NCBI RefSeq assembly: GCF_043235035.1
Contig: NZ_JAZAQF010000028.1
Span: 1-64,000, forward strand
DNA from: CACIAM-69d sp001698445
GTDB taxonomy: Bacteria > Cyanobacteriota > Cyanobacteriia > CACIAM-69d
Reading direction: 5' to 3'
Length of the DNA: 64,000 bases
Made by a program: the position numbers and the translations under genes. Of this stretch, positions 53,601 through 61,576 are shown piece by piece (within the stretch, counting starts at the first letter, position 1; each line of letters opens with the position of its first letter). The notes beneath the pieces were generated by a model. It worked only from the letters and a program-made list of their open reading frames with translations. It made no database searches and was not told the DNA's origin.

Positions 53601-54159
53601 GGGGCGCAAGATTCGGGCCCTGAGTGAATCGTCCCAAAAGATCTCGAAGATCGTGAGCCTGATTGGCAACTTCACCACCCAAACCCAACTGTTGGCGCTG
53701 AATGCTGCCATTGAGGCAACGCGTGCCGGGGAATATGGTCGCGGCTTCACGGTGGTTGCCGATGAAGTGCGATCGCTCGCCCGACAGTCGGCCGATGCCA
53801 CCACGGAAATTGCGGCCCTGGTGGAAGAGATTCAGGCGGAAACCCAGGCGGTGGCCCAGGCCATGGAGGTAGGGATTCAACAGGTGGTGGCGGGGACGAA
53901 TCTGGTGAGCGATACCCGATCGAACCTGAGCGAAATTGTGGATGTGACGGCCCAAATTGGCCAGTTGGTGGAGGGCATTAACCAAGCCGCCGCCAGCCAA
54001 ACCCAACAGGCCCAAGCGGTGGCCCACACGATGACGGAGGTGGCGACGATCGCCGATCGCACCTCTTCCAGTTCCGTGGCCCTGACTGCTTCCTTTGAGG
54101 ATCTGTTGGCCATGTCCCAAGAGCTGCAAGCCAGTGTGGGTCGGTTCAAGGTCAACTAA
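50629..54159 (+). CDS. Soluble methyl-accepting chemotaxis protein with four GAF domains (PixJ-like)
   Basis: An 1176-residue receptor with no visible membrane helix. Four GAF domains (roughly 100-250, 275-420, 445-620, 645-830) repeat the pattern 'RLWGLLAIYQNSG'. At the bilin-attachment position GAF1 and GAF2 have Cys-His (C184 in 'SACHVQL', C356 in 'DPCHLKL'), whereas GAF3 and GAF4 have Cys-Tyr (C553, C761). The second-cysteine (DXCF) position reads DTYF, DSYF, DSYL and DTYL, so no second cysteine. A HAMP-like segment ('MAVRPALEGDLTVRAPITEDEVGTIADAYN') leads to the signalling hairpin with tip 'EYGRGFTVVADEVRSLARQSA'. Signals to CheA through the CheW domain. Cyanobacteriochrome function of GAF1/2 is plausible, not proven. 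Confidence 0.87.
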   Translation: MTAYFDASRTVRDDRPARNGTPPVEHSPAPDLRRFQDAVDALKAELERSGRPDRFVMEKMEQIEQFAESIGTALVTTDGEAASGNRLPVDGIDRTIEDSQSLDELLRRLCQELRLQLSADRVAIYRFNFDWTGEFITESMAPGWMALVGNTFRDTYFESTQGNRYNTKDVYQCEDIYRGGLSACHVQLIERFQGRAYMIAPVFQGDRLWGLLAIYQNSGPRPWSPLEAELVKYASDQVSRSIAQLSAIEKLQKQVGRQRAIATIVDKIHQFLDLATIMQTTTDELRILLECDRAAVYRFSDDWSGDFVSESVGRGWKPLLGKTFRDSYFERTKGGRYINGETLTVADIQTQDYDPCHLKLLEQFQCRAYIIAPVIANDKLWGLLAVYQNDRVRSWEPEETDLVTQMGQQMGVAVQQAEYLKQLQDQKLQLERNVQQDRALLTVMNKIRESLDIDSLFATTTQEIRQIFQADRACIFRFDPDWSGEFVAEAVTPGWQRLLDRDGAGLRDGNNRRGGRSLARVEDSYLQDNQGGRYRQGETLLVNDIYQANFSRCYLDLLEQFQAKAYAIAPIFKGNDLWGLLAVYQNSNSRQWEELEGQILSRLGTQLGLALQQAEYVEQLKTQAAQLQKSAERNKAISATIDKIRASLDIRTIFRTTTTELRQILEVDRVGIYQFQPDWSGQFMAESVGPGWLRLLDSPDSDGSFQTEMSDCEAINGLTQARPTNAGRVRDTYLQENEGGRYARGESFVVPDIYKAGFTPCYLSVLERFQARAYAITPIFQGDRLWGLLAIYQNSGPRQWETSEVEFVAQVGAQLGIALKQAETLAELQRKSAQVEEAAQRDKAAREALQQKALNLLMAVRPALEGDLTVRAPITEDEVGTIADAYNNTLQSLRQIVVKLQETAAKVSNTSTTSSSAIGELSNQAQQQYRALLEAVQRVQTMAEASTDVTQNAQQVTQAVQRATNTIQEGDAAMNRTVDAILSIRDTVAETGRKIRALSESSQKISKIVSLIGNFTTQTQLLALNAAIEATRAGEYGRGFTVVADEVRSLARQSADATTEIAALVEEIQAETQAVAQAMEVGIQQVVAGTNLVSDTRSNLSEIVDVTAQIGQLVEGINQAAASQTQQAQAVAHTMTEVATIADRTSSSSVALTASFEDLLAMSQELQASVGRFKVN

Positions 54160-54311
54160 CGGCCGAGTTGCCTTAGCCCCGATCGCCAGGGGGCGATCGC
54201 GCCGCTCCTGAGTTGCGCCTCGGTTGCCCCCGATGCTCCCTGTTGCTGCTTTGCTTAACCCCCGTTCGTTTTTCCAACAGACCAAAACCAGGTCGTTTCC
54301 GGTAGCCCCCT

Positions 54312-57300
54312 ATGCTCGATCCCGCCATCCGCGAGGAAGCCTACGGATACTTCCTCAGTGAGTCCCAAGACCTGCTGCGATCGATCGAGACGGATTTGTT
54401 GCAACTGCGCGACGATCCCTCGAAACAGCGGATCCATGCCCTGATGCGTGCCACCCACACCCTGAAGGGGGCTTCCGCCAATGTGGGGTTGGAAACCATC
54501 TCCACGATCGCCCACCACATGGAGGACGTGTTTCGGGCCCTGTTTGACCCGGAAGCTGAAGTGGAAGTGGAACTGGAGGGGCTGTTGTTTCAGCTCTATG
54601 AATGTTTGCGCTTGGCCCTGACCACCCAATGGGAACAGGGACGGGAGGCCGATCAAGAGGTGTTGGATCAGGCGATCGATGCCTTTGCCCGAATCCAAAC
54701 CCTGTTGGGAGACTGCTTTGAGCGCGAACAAAAGTTGCCCACCTCCGCTGAACTGGGGTTTGACCTGGTGCAGTCGATTTTTGAAACGGGGGTGAAGGAA
54801 CGGATTGATCAGTTGGCGACGCTGGTGGCGGCGGGGGATGGGCCGGCGGCCTTGGAAACGGTGGCCACCCAATCGGAGGTGTTTACGGGATTAGGGGAAT
54901 CCTTGGGGCTGCCGGGGTTCCAGGCGATCGCGGAGGCGGCACTCCAGGCCGTGGCTCACCAGGGCGATCGGCCCTTGGTGGTGGCCCAGGCGGTGTTAAG
55001 CAATTGGCAAGCGGCCCAAGAGGCGGTTGTGGCGGGCGATCGCACCCAGGGTGGCGAAGTGTCGGCGGAATTGGCGGCCCTGGCGGGTCGGGAGCCGGAA
55101 CCGGGAGACCTGGGCGATTTGACCGAGGGCACGTTGGATCTCAGCATGGATCTCAGTGATGAGATGCCGGCCGGTTGGTTGGATTTGACCGAGGGCACGT
55201 TGGATCTGACCACGGATTCCCCACCTGCCCCCACACCTGCCCCCCCGATCGCTGGTGGATCGCCTGCGATTGCCGCACCCACTCCAGCGCCCGTTGCCGC
55301 ACCGGTTCCGGCCCCGCCCAATCCCCCACCTGCTCCCTTGGTGACGGCGGAAACGGCCCCCCGTGGAACTCCGGAACCGGCCCGATCGGCTGAGCCGCAA
55401 CGGGTGGACAGCAAACCCCTAACCCCAACTCCCCTAATTCGGGTGGAGATTGATCGGCTGCAATCCCTGCAACACCTGGTGGGGGAGCTGTTGATTAATG
55501 AAAATCGTCAAAGTTTGCAGGATGAACAGTTGCGATCGGCCCTGGAACGGTTTCGCCAAGGCCTGCGCCAACACCGTCGCCTGCTGGCGGAAGCACGCGA
55601 TCGACTGGAAAAGCGCCCCACCGATCGCCGATCGCTCAATGGTTCTCCCGCCGCCACCAGTGCCAACGATCTGATTTTGCAACAGTCGATCGATGCGGCC
55701 CTCGACAGTGCCGAGCGGCTAGATTCCACGGCGGAAGTGGTGGAACGCTATGCCCAACAAACGGCCACCACCCTCGACAAACAACGCCGATTATTGGGTC
55801 AGGTGCGCGACAGTTTGATGGATACCCGAATGCAACCGGCGGCGGCCGTGTTCGATCGCTTCGGGCCCCTGGTGCGGCAACTGTGCGCCCGCTATGGCAA
55901 AACGGTGCATTTGCGAGTGGTGGGGGAGCGGGTTGCCATTGACAAGGTGGCGATCGAGCAGCTTTATGATCCCCTGCTGCACCTGGTGCGCAACGCCTTT
56001 GACCATGGCATTGAAGCGGTGGAAGAACGGCGCGATCGGGGCAAACCCGCCGAAGGGACGATCGAGCTGCGGGCCCAACAACAGGGTAACCATGTGTTGA
56101 TTTGGGTGGCTGACGATGGCAAAGGCATCGACCCCCAACGGCTGCGACAGAAGGCGATCGAACGCGGTTGGCTCACGCCCGATCGGGCCCAAACCACCTC
56201 AGACCAAGCCCTCTTGGATTTGTTATTTGAGCCGGGCTTTTCCACCGCCGATAAAGTTACCGATTTGTCTGGGCGCGGCGTGGGGTTGGATGTGGTGCGA
56301 TCGCAAATGCGATCCCTCAAAGGCTCCGTCACCATCCAATCAAGTCCCGGGCGTGGCACGGCCTTCATCCTACGGGTGCCCCTGAGTTTGATGACCGCTC
56401 GCCTGTTGGTTTGCCAGGCCGATCGCGCGGCCTACGCCCTGCCCTCAGAAAGCGTCCGCCAAATTCTGATTCCTCAACCGGAACAAACCCAAATGCTTGG
56501 GGGACAGCGGATTTTGCGGTGGCGAGCCAGCAGCGAAGATCCCGAAATCACCATTCCCATTCGCAAACTGGCGGAACTGATGCGCTACAGTTCCTTGGCC
56601 CCGGGCCTGTTGCGATCGGACATGGGCGCAATCACGCCATTTTTGAGCAATCGCCTCGCGCCCTTGCTGTTGATGGATGCCGGTGACACTCCCGTGGCGA
56701 TCGAGGTGGATGGGGTTGTGGGTGAACAGGAACTGGTGTTGCGGCAACTGTCGGAGGCCCTGCCCGCCCCGCGCTACATCTATGGCTGCACCATTTTGGG
56801 CGATGGGCGCATGGTCTTGGCGATCGATGGTAACGAACTGTTGGCCCAAGTCGAGGCCGTGCCGATCGTTGCTGCCGCGCCTCCGGAGTTGCCCCAGCCC
56901 GCCGCCCCGCCACCGATCGCGCCGGAATTGCCCGCTGAGTTGCCCAATGCCCCGGTTGTGCCCCACAGTCCCGCCACCGCCCAAGGCGGCAAAACCCTGC
57001 TGGTGGTGGAAGATTCCGACACCGAGCGCCGCCTTTTGACCCTGACCCTGGAGCGCCAGGGCTATCGTGTGGTGCAAGCGGTTGATGGGTTGGAAGCCTT
57101 GACCCAGCTTCGGCAGCGCTCCGATATTGATCTCGTCATTTCCGATATTGAAATGCCGCGCATGACGGGCTTAGAGTTCTTGAACGCCCGCCGCCAGCAT
57201 CCCAACGCCGCCCAAGTGCCCGTGATCCTGCTGACTTCCTGTAGCGGCACGCAATACAAACAGGTGGCCCTGAGTCTGGGGGCCGCAGACTATATGCTGA

Positions 57301-57374
57301 AGCCCCACGTTACGCCGGAGTTGGTGGCCAGCATTGAACGGTTAACGGGCGATCGGGCGGCAGCGGTGGTTTAG
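54312..57374 (+). CDS. CheA-type hybrid histidine kinase with C-terminal receiver (PixL-like)
   Basis: A 1020-residue kinase. The HPt domain has phospho-acceptor H49 in 'MRATHTLKGASAN'. A long Pro/Ala/Thr linker with a DLTEGTLDL repeat (about 265-300) precedes the dimerisation helices (380-510). The ATPase has N-box 'LLHLVRNAFDHGIEAVEERRD' and G-boxes 'VADDGKGIDPQRL' and 'GRGVGLDVVRSQM'. A CheW-like regulatory domain follows (about 695-840). The receiver (about 895-1015) has 'LVVEDSDTERR', the aspartate in 'LVISDIEMPRMTG' and lysine 'YMLKPHVT'. Last gene of the operon, 152 bp after the MCP. The receiver may phosphorylate in place of, or along with, the PATAN regulator. Confidence 0.92.
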   Translation: MLDPAIREEAYGYFLSESQDLLRSIETDLLQLRDDPSKQRIHALMRATHTLKGASANVGLETISTIAHHMEDVFRALFDPEAEVEVELEGLLFQLYECLRLALTTQWEQGREADQEVLDQAIDAFARIQTLLGDCFEREQKLPTSAELGFDLVQSIFETGVKERIDQLATLVAAGDGPAALETVATQSEVFTGLGESLGLPGFQAIAEAALQAVAHQGDRPLVVAQAVLSNWQAAQEAVVAGDRTQGGEVSAELAALAGREPEPGDLGDLTEGTLDLSMDLSDEMPAGWLDLTEGTLDLTTDSPPAPTPAPPIAGGSPAIAAPTPAPVAAPVPAPPNPPPAPLVTAETAPRGTPEPARSAEPQRVDSKPLTPTPLIRVEIDRLQSLQHLVGELLINENRQSLQDEQLRSALERFRQGLRQHRRLLAEARDRLEKRPTDRRSLNGSPAATSANDLILQQSIDAALDSAERLDSTAEVVERYAQQTATTLDKQRRLLGQVRDSLMDTRMQPAAAVFDRFGPLVRQLCARYGKTVHLRVVGERVAIDKVAIEQLYDPLLHLVRNAFDHGIEAVEERRDRGKPAEGTIELRAQQQGNHVLIWVADDGKGIDPQRLRQKAIERGWLTPDRAQTTSDQALLDLLFEPGFSTADKVTDLSGRGVGLDVVRSQMRSLKGSVTIQSSPGRGTAFILRVPLSLMTARLLVCQADRAAYALPSESVRQILIPQPEQTQMLGGQRILRWRASSEDPEITIPIRKLAELMRYSSLAPGLLRSDMGAITPFLSNRLAPLLLMDAGDTPVAIEVDGVVGEQELVLRQLSEALPAPRYIYGCTILGDGRMVLAIDGNELLAQVEAVPIVAAAPPELPQPAAPPPIAPELPAELPNAPVVPHSPATAQGGKTLLVVEDSDTERRLLTLTLERQGYRVVQAVDGLEALTQLRQRSDIDLVISDIEMPRMTGLEFLNARRQHPNAAQVPVILLTSCSGTQYKQVALSLGAADYMLKPHVTPELVASIERLTGDRAAAVV

Positions 57375-57428
57375 GTTTAGGGGTAGCCTCAATCATCCAT
57401 GGAGCGATCGGGAAAAACCAGCCAGCTC

Positions 57429-58712
57429 CTAGCTCCGGCGGCTCTTGTTGGTGGCCAGCTTCAAGAAACTCTGGTAAGTGGTGGCGATCGCCTGGACGCG
57501 ACGGGCCTGATCCGCATAGACACATTCCCATTGCGTGACGGCGCGACCTTCCCGGGAGCAAATGCCCAACAGGCCCGAAGCCCGGTTCGTGCCGTTGCGG
57601 ATATCCAACCGATCGTTGCTGTCTAAATAAAAGGAAGCCGTTCGGGCCCAAGCATAGGCCTCCAACCCCGAGAGACCCCCCCGCCGAGCGATCGCCAAGG
57701 CCTGGGGAAACCAGCGGGAGTGAACCGGACTGGCTTGGTTATACAGGTCGATCGCATTAACCAAGGCTTGCAAATCTTCGTAGGGATCGATGCCAGCGGC
57801 ATACAGATCCGTGAGGGCCGTGGGCAACCGCCCAGACAACCGCTCCACACAGGCGCGATCGGCCACGGCCAAGTTACCGCCACTGCGGCCCTGGTCACTG
57901 CAAGCCCCGTAGTTGGTGACCCGCTGCCCCCAAGACAAATTGCCCGGATCCGTATGGCCGTAATAGTTCGGTGTGGGCTGCACAAACAAACTGCCGTTTT
58001 GCACCATCAACCGATAGTTTCCTTCGGCCACTCCCACAGCCACCACACCCATGGAGGTGGGGCTTTGGAAAATTTGGGCATAAACCGGCAAATCTTTTTG
58101 CAAATTAAACGCCCGCTGGGGAGCCTGCTCCATCCAAAACATCGTTTGGCCGTTGGGAGCCGGTCGGGTGGGTGGCGCGGTGGGCGGCTTGGCGTTGCTG
58201 GGTTTCAGCGGAGCGGCCGGCGTGGGGCGGGCGGTGGTTGGGGCCGCTGCTGGGGCCGACTGGGTTGGGTTGGGTTGGCTACCGGTGGCTGTGCTTCCGG
58301 TGGCTCCTGTGCCGCTGTTGGGGGCAGCACCGGTTTGGCCGGGTGCTGCGCCGCTGGTGGTGGGAACCGTGGCCATGGATTCCAGGTTGGCGGCAAAGGG
58401 ATCCGAAATGGGTACATCTCCGTTGCTGCCGCCGGTTGGCTGACTCGCGATCGAGCCGGAACCCGATCGGGAAGCATCATCACCGGGTAAATCAAAACTG
58501 AGGGGCGACACCGGTAAGGGTGTGCTGGCCTCCGTTTTGGGCTGGGTTTGCTTGCCGGCCGTGAGTGGCAGGGCAATTAACACGATTGCCGTGCCCGCAA
58601 CACCAAGGGCGATCGACCGTCCCCACAGGATACGCCCAGGGGAAGCTGGACTAGACACCAGGGAGTTTGCAACAGATTTCACGATCACAGGTTGCCAACC
58701 CAACGTTGACAA
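57429..58712 (-). CDS. Hypothetical membrane-anchored protein
   Basis: About 419-427 residues. One membrane helix near the N-terminus (SIALGVAGTAIVLIALPLTAG) is followed by a low-complexity linker rich in Ser, Thr, Pro, Ala and Gly (about 60-170). The C-terminal domain (about 180-420, 'MFWMEQAPQRAFNLQKDLPVYAQIF', 'RACVERLSGRLPTALTDLYAAGIDPYEDLQAL') has four cysteines. The start is uncertain: TTG at 58712 begins the open frame, and GTG codons at 58688 and 58682 are alternatives. It is convergent with the CheA gene. I do not recognise the family. Confidence 0.65.
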   Translation of the reverse strand: MSTLGWQPVIVKSVANSLVSSPASPGRILWGRSIALGVAGTAIVLIALPLTAGKQTQPKTEASTPLPVSPLSFDLPGDDASRSGSGSIASQPTGGSNGDVPISDPFAANLESMATVPTTSGAAPGQTGAAPNSGTGATGSTATGSQPNPTQSAPAAAPTTARPTPAAPLKPSNAKPPTAPPTRPAPNGQTMFWMEQAPQRAFNLQKDLPVYAQIFQSPTSMGVVAVGVAEGNYRLMVQNGSLFVQPTPNYYGHTDPGNLSWGQRVTNYGACSDQGRSGGNLAVADRACVERLSGRLPTALTDLYAAGIDPYEDLQALVNAIDLYNQASPVHSRWFPQALAIARRGGLSGLEAYAWARTASFYLDSNDRLDIRNGTNRASGLLGICSREGRAVTQWECVYADQARRVQAIATTYQSFLKLATNKSRRS

Positions 58713-58770
58713 GAAAATAGAACAACCTACCGAGTGTCTACTTTAGCTTACGGTTTCAAATTGCACAGAA

Positions 58771-59655
58771 TTATTTCGGGATCGTTGTCTTATAGGCGCG
58801 AATCGCCGCTTGTGTGCCTTGTTGTGCGCCTTGGCCGTCGTCAAGGGCGCTAACCCGCTGAAAAATCTGATTTGCCAGTTCCGTCACCGGTAAAGCACAG
58901 TGACCAGCGGCTTCTGTCACCAAACGCAAATCCTTTTGCATGTGGGCGATCGCAAAGCCCGGGGCCAAGTCCTCCGCCAAAATTTTCGGCCCCAAATTCG
59001 CCAAGGCCCAAGACCCGGCCGCTCCAGTGCTGCAAACCTCAATCACCAACTGCGGATCCAAATCCTGGGCAGCGGCCAATTGCAGGGCCTCGCACAGGGC
59101 CAGCATGTGACCAGCGGCCAACACCTGGTTGCAGAGCTTCACCGCTTGGCCGCTGCCGATCGGGCCGCAGTGGCGAATGGTTTGGCCCATGAGAGCCAAC
59201 CAAGGGCGCGATCGCTCAAAATCCGCCAGCTCACCCCCCACCATGATCGTCAAGGTTCCCCGCTGGGCCCCCACGTCTCCCCCGGAAACCGGCGCATCCA
59301 AAAACCCAAACCCCAGCGATCGCAAGGCGGTTCCCAGCTCGATCGCGGCCACACTCCCGATCGTGGTGAAATCCACAAACAGCGCCCCGGTTCGCGCCGC
59401 CGTTGCCGCACCGCCCGCTCCCAACAACACCTGCTGCACATCGGGCACATCGCCCAAACAGGAAAAGACTAAATCCGCCTCGGCCACCGCTGCGGCCAAG
59501 TCGGGAGCGATCGTCACGCCCGCCGCCGCCGCTTGGGCCACCGTCGGGCGATCGGGCGTGCGATTCCAGCCCCGCACCGTTGCTCCACTCCGGGCCAAGT
59601 TGGCAGCCATGGCGCTGCCCATCACGCCCAATCCCAAAAATGCAATTTCGGCCAT
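58771..59655 (-). CDS. NAD(P)-dependent beta-hydroxyacid dehydrogenase (3-hydroxyisobutyrate dehydrogenase family)
   Basis: A 294-residue enzyme with the Rossmann start 'EIAFLGLGVMGSAMAANLARSG' (GxGxxG). The substrate-binding signature is 'FLDAPVSGGDVGAQRGTLTIMVGG', and the catalytic lysine is in 'GSGQAVKLCNQVLAAGHM'. Family members oxidise 3-hydroxyisobutyrate, tartronate semialdehyde or succinic/glyoxylic semialdehydes. In a photosynthetic organism a glyoxylate/succinic-semialdehyde or tartronate-semialdehyde role is plausible, but the specificity cannot be read. ATG at 59655; the heptamer-type repeat at 59665 lies just upstream. Confidence 0.88.
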   Translation of the reverse strand: MAEIAFLGLGVMGSAMAANLARSGATVRGWNRTPDRPTVAQAAAAGVTIAPDLAAAVAEADLVFSCLGDVPDVQQVLLGAGGAATAARTGALFVDFTTIGSVAAIELGTALRSLGFGFLDAPVSGGDVGAQRGTLTIMVGGELADFERSRPWLALMGQTIRHCGPIGSGQAVKLCNQVLAAGHMLALCEALQLAAAQDLDPQLVIEVCSTGAAGSWALANLGPKILAEDLAPGFAIAHMQKDLRLVTEAAGHCALPVTELANQIFQRVSALDDGQGAQQGTQAAIRAYKTTIPK

Positions 59656-59664
59656 ACTGTCTAC

Positions 59665-59692
59665 TTCTTTGTTCCTAGTTCTTTGTTCCTAG
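59665..59692. repeat. Two 14-bp tandem repeats (heptamer-type)
   Basis: TTCTTTGTTCCTAG at 59665 and 59679, followed by a degenerate third copy. It is 10 bp upstream of the dehydrogenase start codon. Confidence 0.85.
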
Positions 59693-59721
59693 TTCCTATT
59701 CTTTACCGGTCAGGATTCTTT

Positions 59722-59953
59722 AGACCTCTTGCACAAATTAACCCCCTCTGATCAAGATGGGCTAATTAACGATCATTTCGTAGGTTGGGTTGAGGTACGA
59801 AACCCAACAGCAGCAAGGCTTGCAGTGATCGAGTTGGGTTTCGCAAAGCTCAACCCAACCTACGGAACAACCCAGTGTTTGAGTGTTTTTTCAGTCAATC
59901 AGGAATCTGGGAGCGGGATTTGGGATGAGGTTCTTGATTGATGCAAGAGGTCT
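59722..59953. mobile_element. MITE-like element with IS5-type terminal repeats
   Basis: 232 bp bounded by perfect 12-bp inverted repeats AGACCTCTTGCA (59722-59733) / TGCAAGAGGTCT (59942-59953). The same 12-mer bounds the partial IS at the left window edge, so that transposase could act on this element. It contains the large palindrome at 59780-59863 and no open frame of note. Confidence 0.65.
59780..59863. repeat. Large palindromic repeat
   Basis: GTAGGTTGGGTTGAG (59780-59794) pairs perfectly with CTCAACCCAACCTAC (59849-59863). Inside it CGAAACCCAAC (59798-59808) pairs with GTTGGGTTTCG (59833-59843). The right half is repeated at 16899-16925. This is the GTAGGTTGGGTT type frequent in cyanobacterial spacers. 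Confidence 0.85.
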
Positions 59954-60147
59954 TTTGTTCGTAAGGAGTTCGCAAGGAGATTGATGCAAGGGGGCTGTGG
60001 GTTAGTTCCGGCAACAGCATTCCGATCGCAATCCCGATCGCACCCAAAACAATTGCTAATCAGGGTTCGATCGGGGAGGGGTACGGGATAGGCGATAATT
60101 GCCCTGGCGCTTGGGTTGCGCCGTTCCCGTTGTCTCCGTTGCGCACC

Positions 60148-61572
60148 ATGTCCTACTTCGTTTCGCCCCGCTTCACCGAGAAAGTCGCCGTCCATGTGGT
60201 CAAGAACTTCCTGAACTTGCCCCGTGTGCCCGTACCGCTGATTTTGGGCATTCACGGCAAAAAAGGCGAGGGCAAAACCTTCCAGTGCAACCTGGTCTTT
60301 GAGCAAATGGGCATCGACGCGGTGCATATTTCCGGCGGCGAATTGGAAAGCCCCGACGCGGGCGACCCGGCGCGGCTGTTGCGGTTGCGCTACCGGGAAG
60401 CCTCGGACATGGTGAAGGTGCGCGGGCGGATGTGTGTGCTGCTGATTAACGATATTGATGCGGGGGCGGGCCGGTTCGATCGCCTGACCCAATACACGGT
60501 GAACACCCAATTGGTGAACGCCACCCTGATGAACATTGCCGACAACCCCACCAACGTGCAGTTGCCCGGCAGCTACGACAGCGAGCCGGTGCGCCGGATT
60601 CCGATCATCGTTACGGGCAATGACTTTGGCACGCTCTACGCGCCCCTGATCCGCGACGGGCGGATGGACAAGTTCTATTGGGAACCGACGGCGGCGGAAC
60701 GGCTGGAGGTGGTGCGCGGCATGTTTGAGGGCCTGGGTTTGGCCGATCGGGCCGTGGCCGAACTGGTGGAAACCTTCCCCAACCAGTCCGTGGACTTCTT
60801 TGGGGCCATGAAATCGCGGGTCTATGACGACCTGGTGCGGCAGTTCATCCAAGACACGGGTTTAGCGCAGGTGTCGAATCGGTTGCTGAAATCCAAGGAA
60901 GCGCTGCCCCAGTTCGCGGAACCGCAACCGACCCTGGAACAACTGAAGACGATCGGGGCGGCCCTGGTGAAGGAGCAGGATCGAATTCGGGAGCTGCACC
61001 TGGTGGCGGCCTACAATCCCCACGGCGAGGCCAATGCCGTCAGCGAAATGGTGAGCCAAAACGGCCAAGGCGAAACCAACGGGCTACAGGGTCGATCGCG
61101 CCCCTACAGCGCCACTGCCCAACCGGAGCCGATCGCCGCCGAGCCGGCCGTGGCCACCCACACCCAAACCCAGCCGATCGCCCCGGAAGCCAAACCCAGC
61201 GGCGTGCCCCGGCCCAAGCTGGAACCGGAGTTGCCGCCCTTGAGTGGCAATCCCGATTTGGAAGCGAAGTTGGAATATCGCAGCAGCCAGCGGCCGAAGT
61301 TGGTGCAGCCCTTGGGCCCGACGATTCGATCGCAGCTCGTGCCGATCGTTAACAACGGCTACCGGCTAGGGATCGAAGTGGCCGACAAGCGCCACTACAA
61401 CGCGAATTCCTGGCAATGCTACGGAACGGCGGAACCGCACCAGGAAACGGAGGCGATCGGGAAGTTGGAAACCTGTTTGGCGGAAAACCTGGATTGTTAT
61501 GTGCGATTGGTGGCGATCGACCCCGATCGTAAGCAACGGATCCGCGAAGTAATCGTCCAGCGCCCGCAATAG
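60148..61572 (+). CDS. rca: Rubisco activase with small-subunit-like C-terminal domain
   Basis: AAA+ remodeller that removes inhibitory sugar phosphates from Rubisco. From the ATG at 60148 (MSYFVSPRFTEKVAVHVVKN) there are 474 residues. Walker A is 'GIHGKKGEGKT', Walker B 'CVLLINDIDAG', with 'NTQLVNATLMNIADNPTNVQLPG' and 'DGRMDKFYW' typical of Rca. A linker rich in Pro/Glu/Ala (about 300-390) leads to a C-terminal domain (about 405-474, 'YRLGIEVADKRHYNANSWQCYG...LDCYVRLVAIDPDRKQR') that resembles RbcS. In cyanobacteria this SSUL domain recruits the activase to Rubisco and carboxysomes. The TTG at 60130 is a less likely start. Confidence 0.95.
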   Translation: MSYFVSPRFTEKVAVHVVKNFLNLPRVPVPLILGIHGKKGEGKTFQCNLVFEQMGIDAVHISGGELESPDAGDPARLLRLRYREASDMVKVRGRMCVLLINDIDAGAGRFDRLTQYTVNTQLVNATLMNIADNPTNVQLPGSYDSEPVRRIPIIVTGNDFGTLYAPLIRDGRMDKFYWEPTAAERLEVVRGMFEGLGLADRAVAELVETFPNQSVDFFGAMKSRVYDDLVRQFIQDTGLAQVSNRLLKSKEALPQFAEPQPTLEQLKTIGAALVKEQDRIRELHLVAAYNPHGEANAVSEMVSQNGQGETNGLQGRSRPYSATAQPEPIAAEPAVATHTQTQPIAPEAKPSGVPRPKLEPELPPLSGNPDLEAKLEYRSSQRPKLVQPLGPTIRSQLVPIVNNGYRLGIEVADKRHYNANSWQCYGTAEPHQETEAIGKLETCLAENLDCYVRLVAIDPDRKQRIREVIVQRPQ

Positions 61573-61576
61573 CCCG

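Larger units (their letters stand above)
59656..60147. other. 492-bp divergent spacer with repeat and MITE-like element
   Basis: Holds a 14-bp tandem repeat (59665-59692), the MITE-like element (59722-59953) and the presumed rca promoter region (GATAAT at 60093-60098 is a possible -10). No protein gene. Confidence 0.6.

Noticed and set aside
53035..54285. 416-codon minus-strand frame opposite the MCP gene
   Set aside because: Antisense shadow of a well-supported MCP signalling domain.
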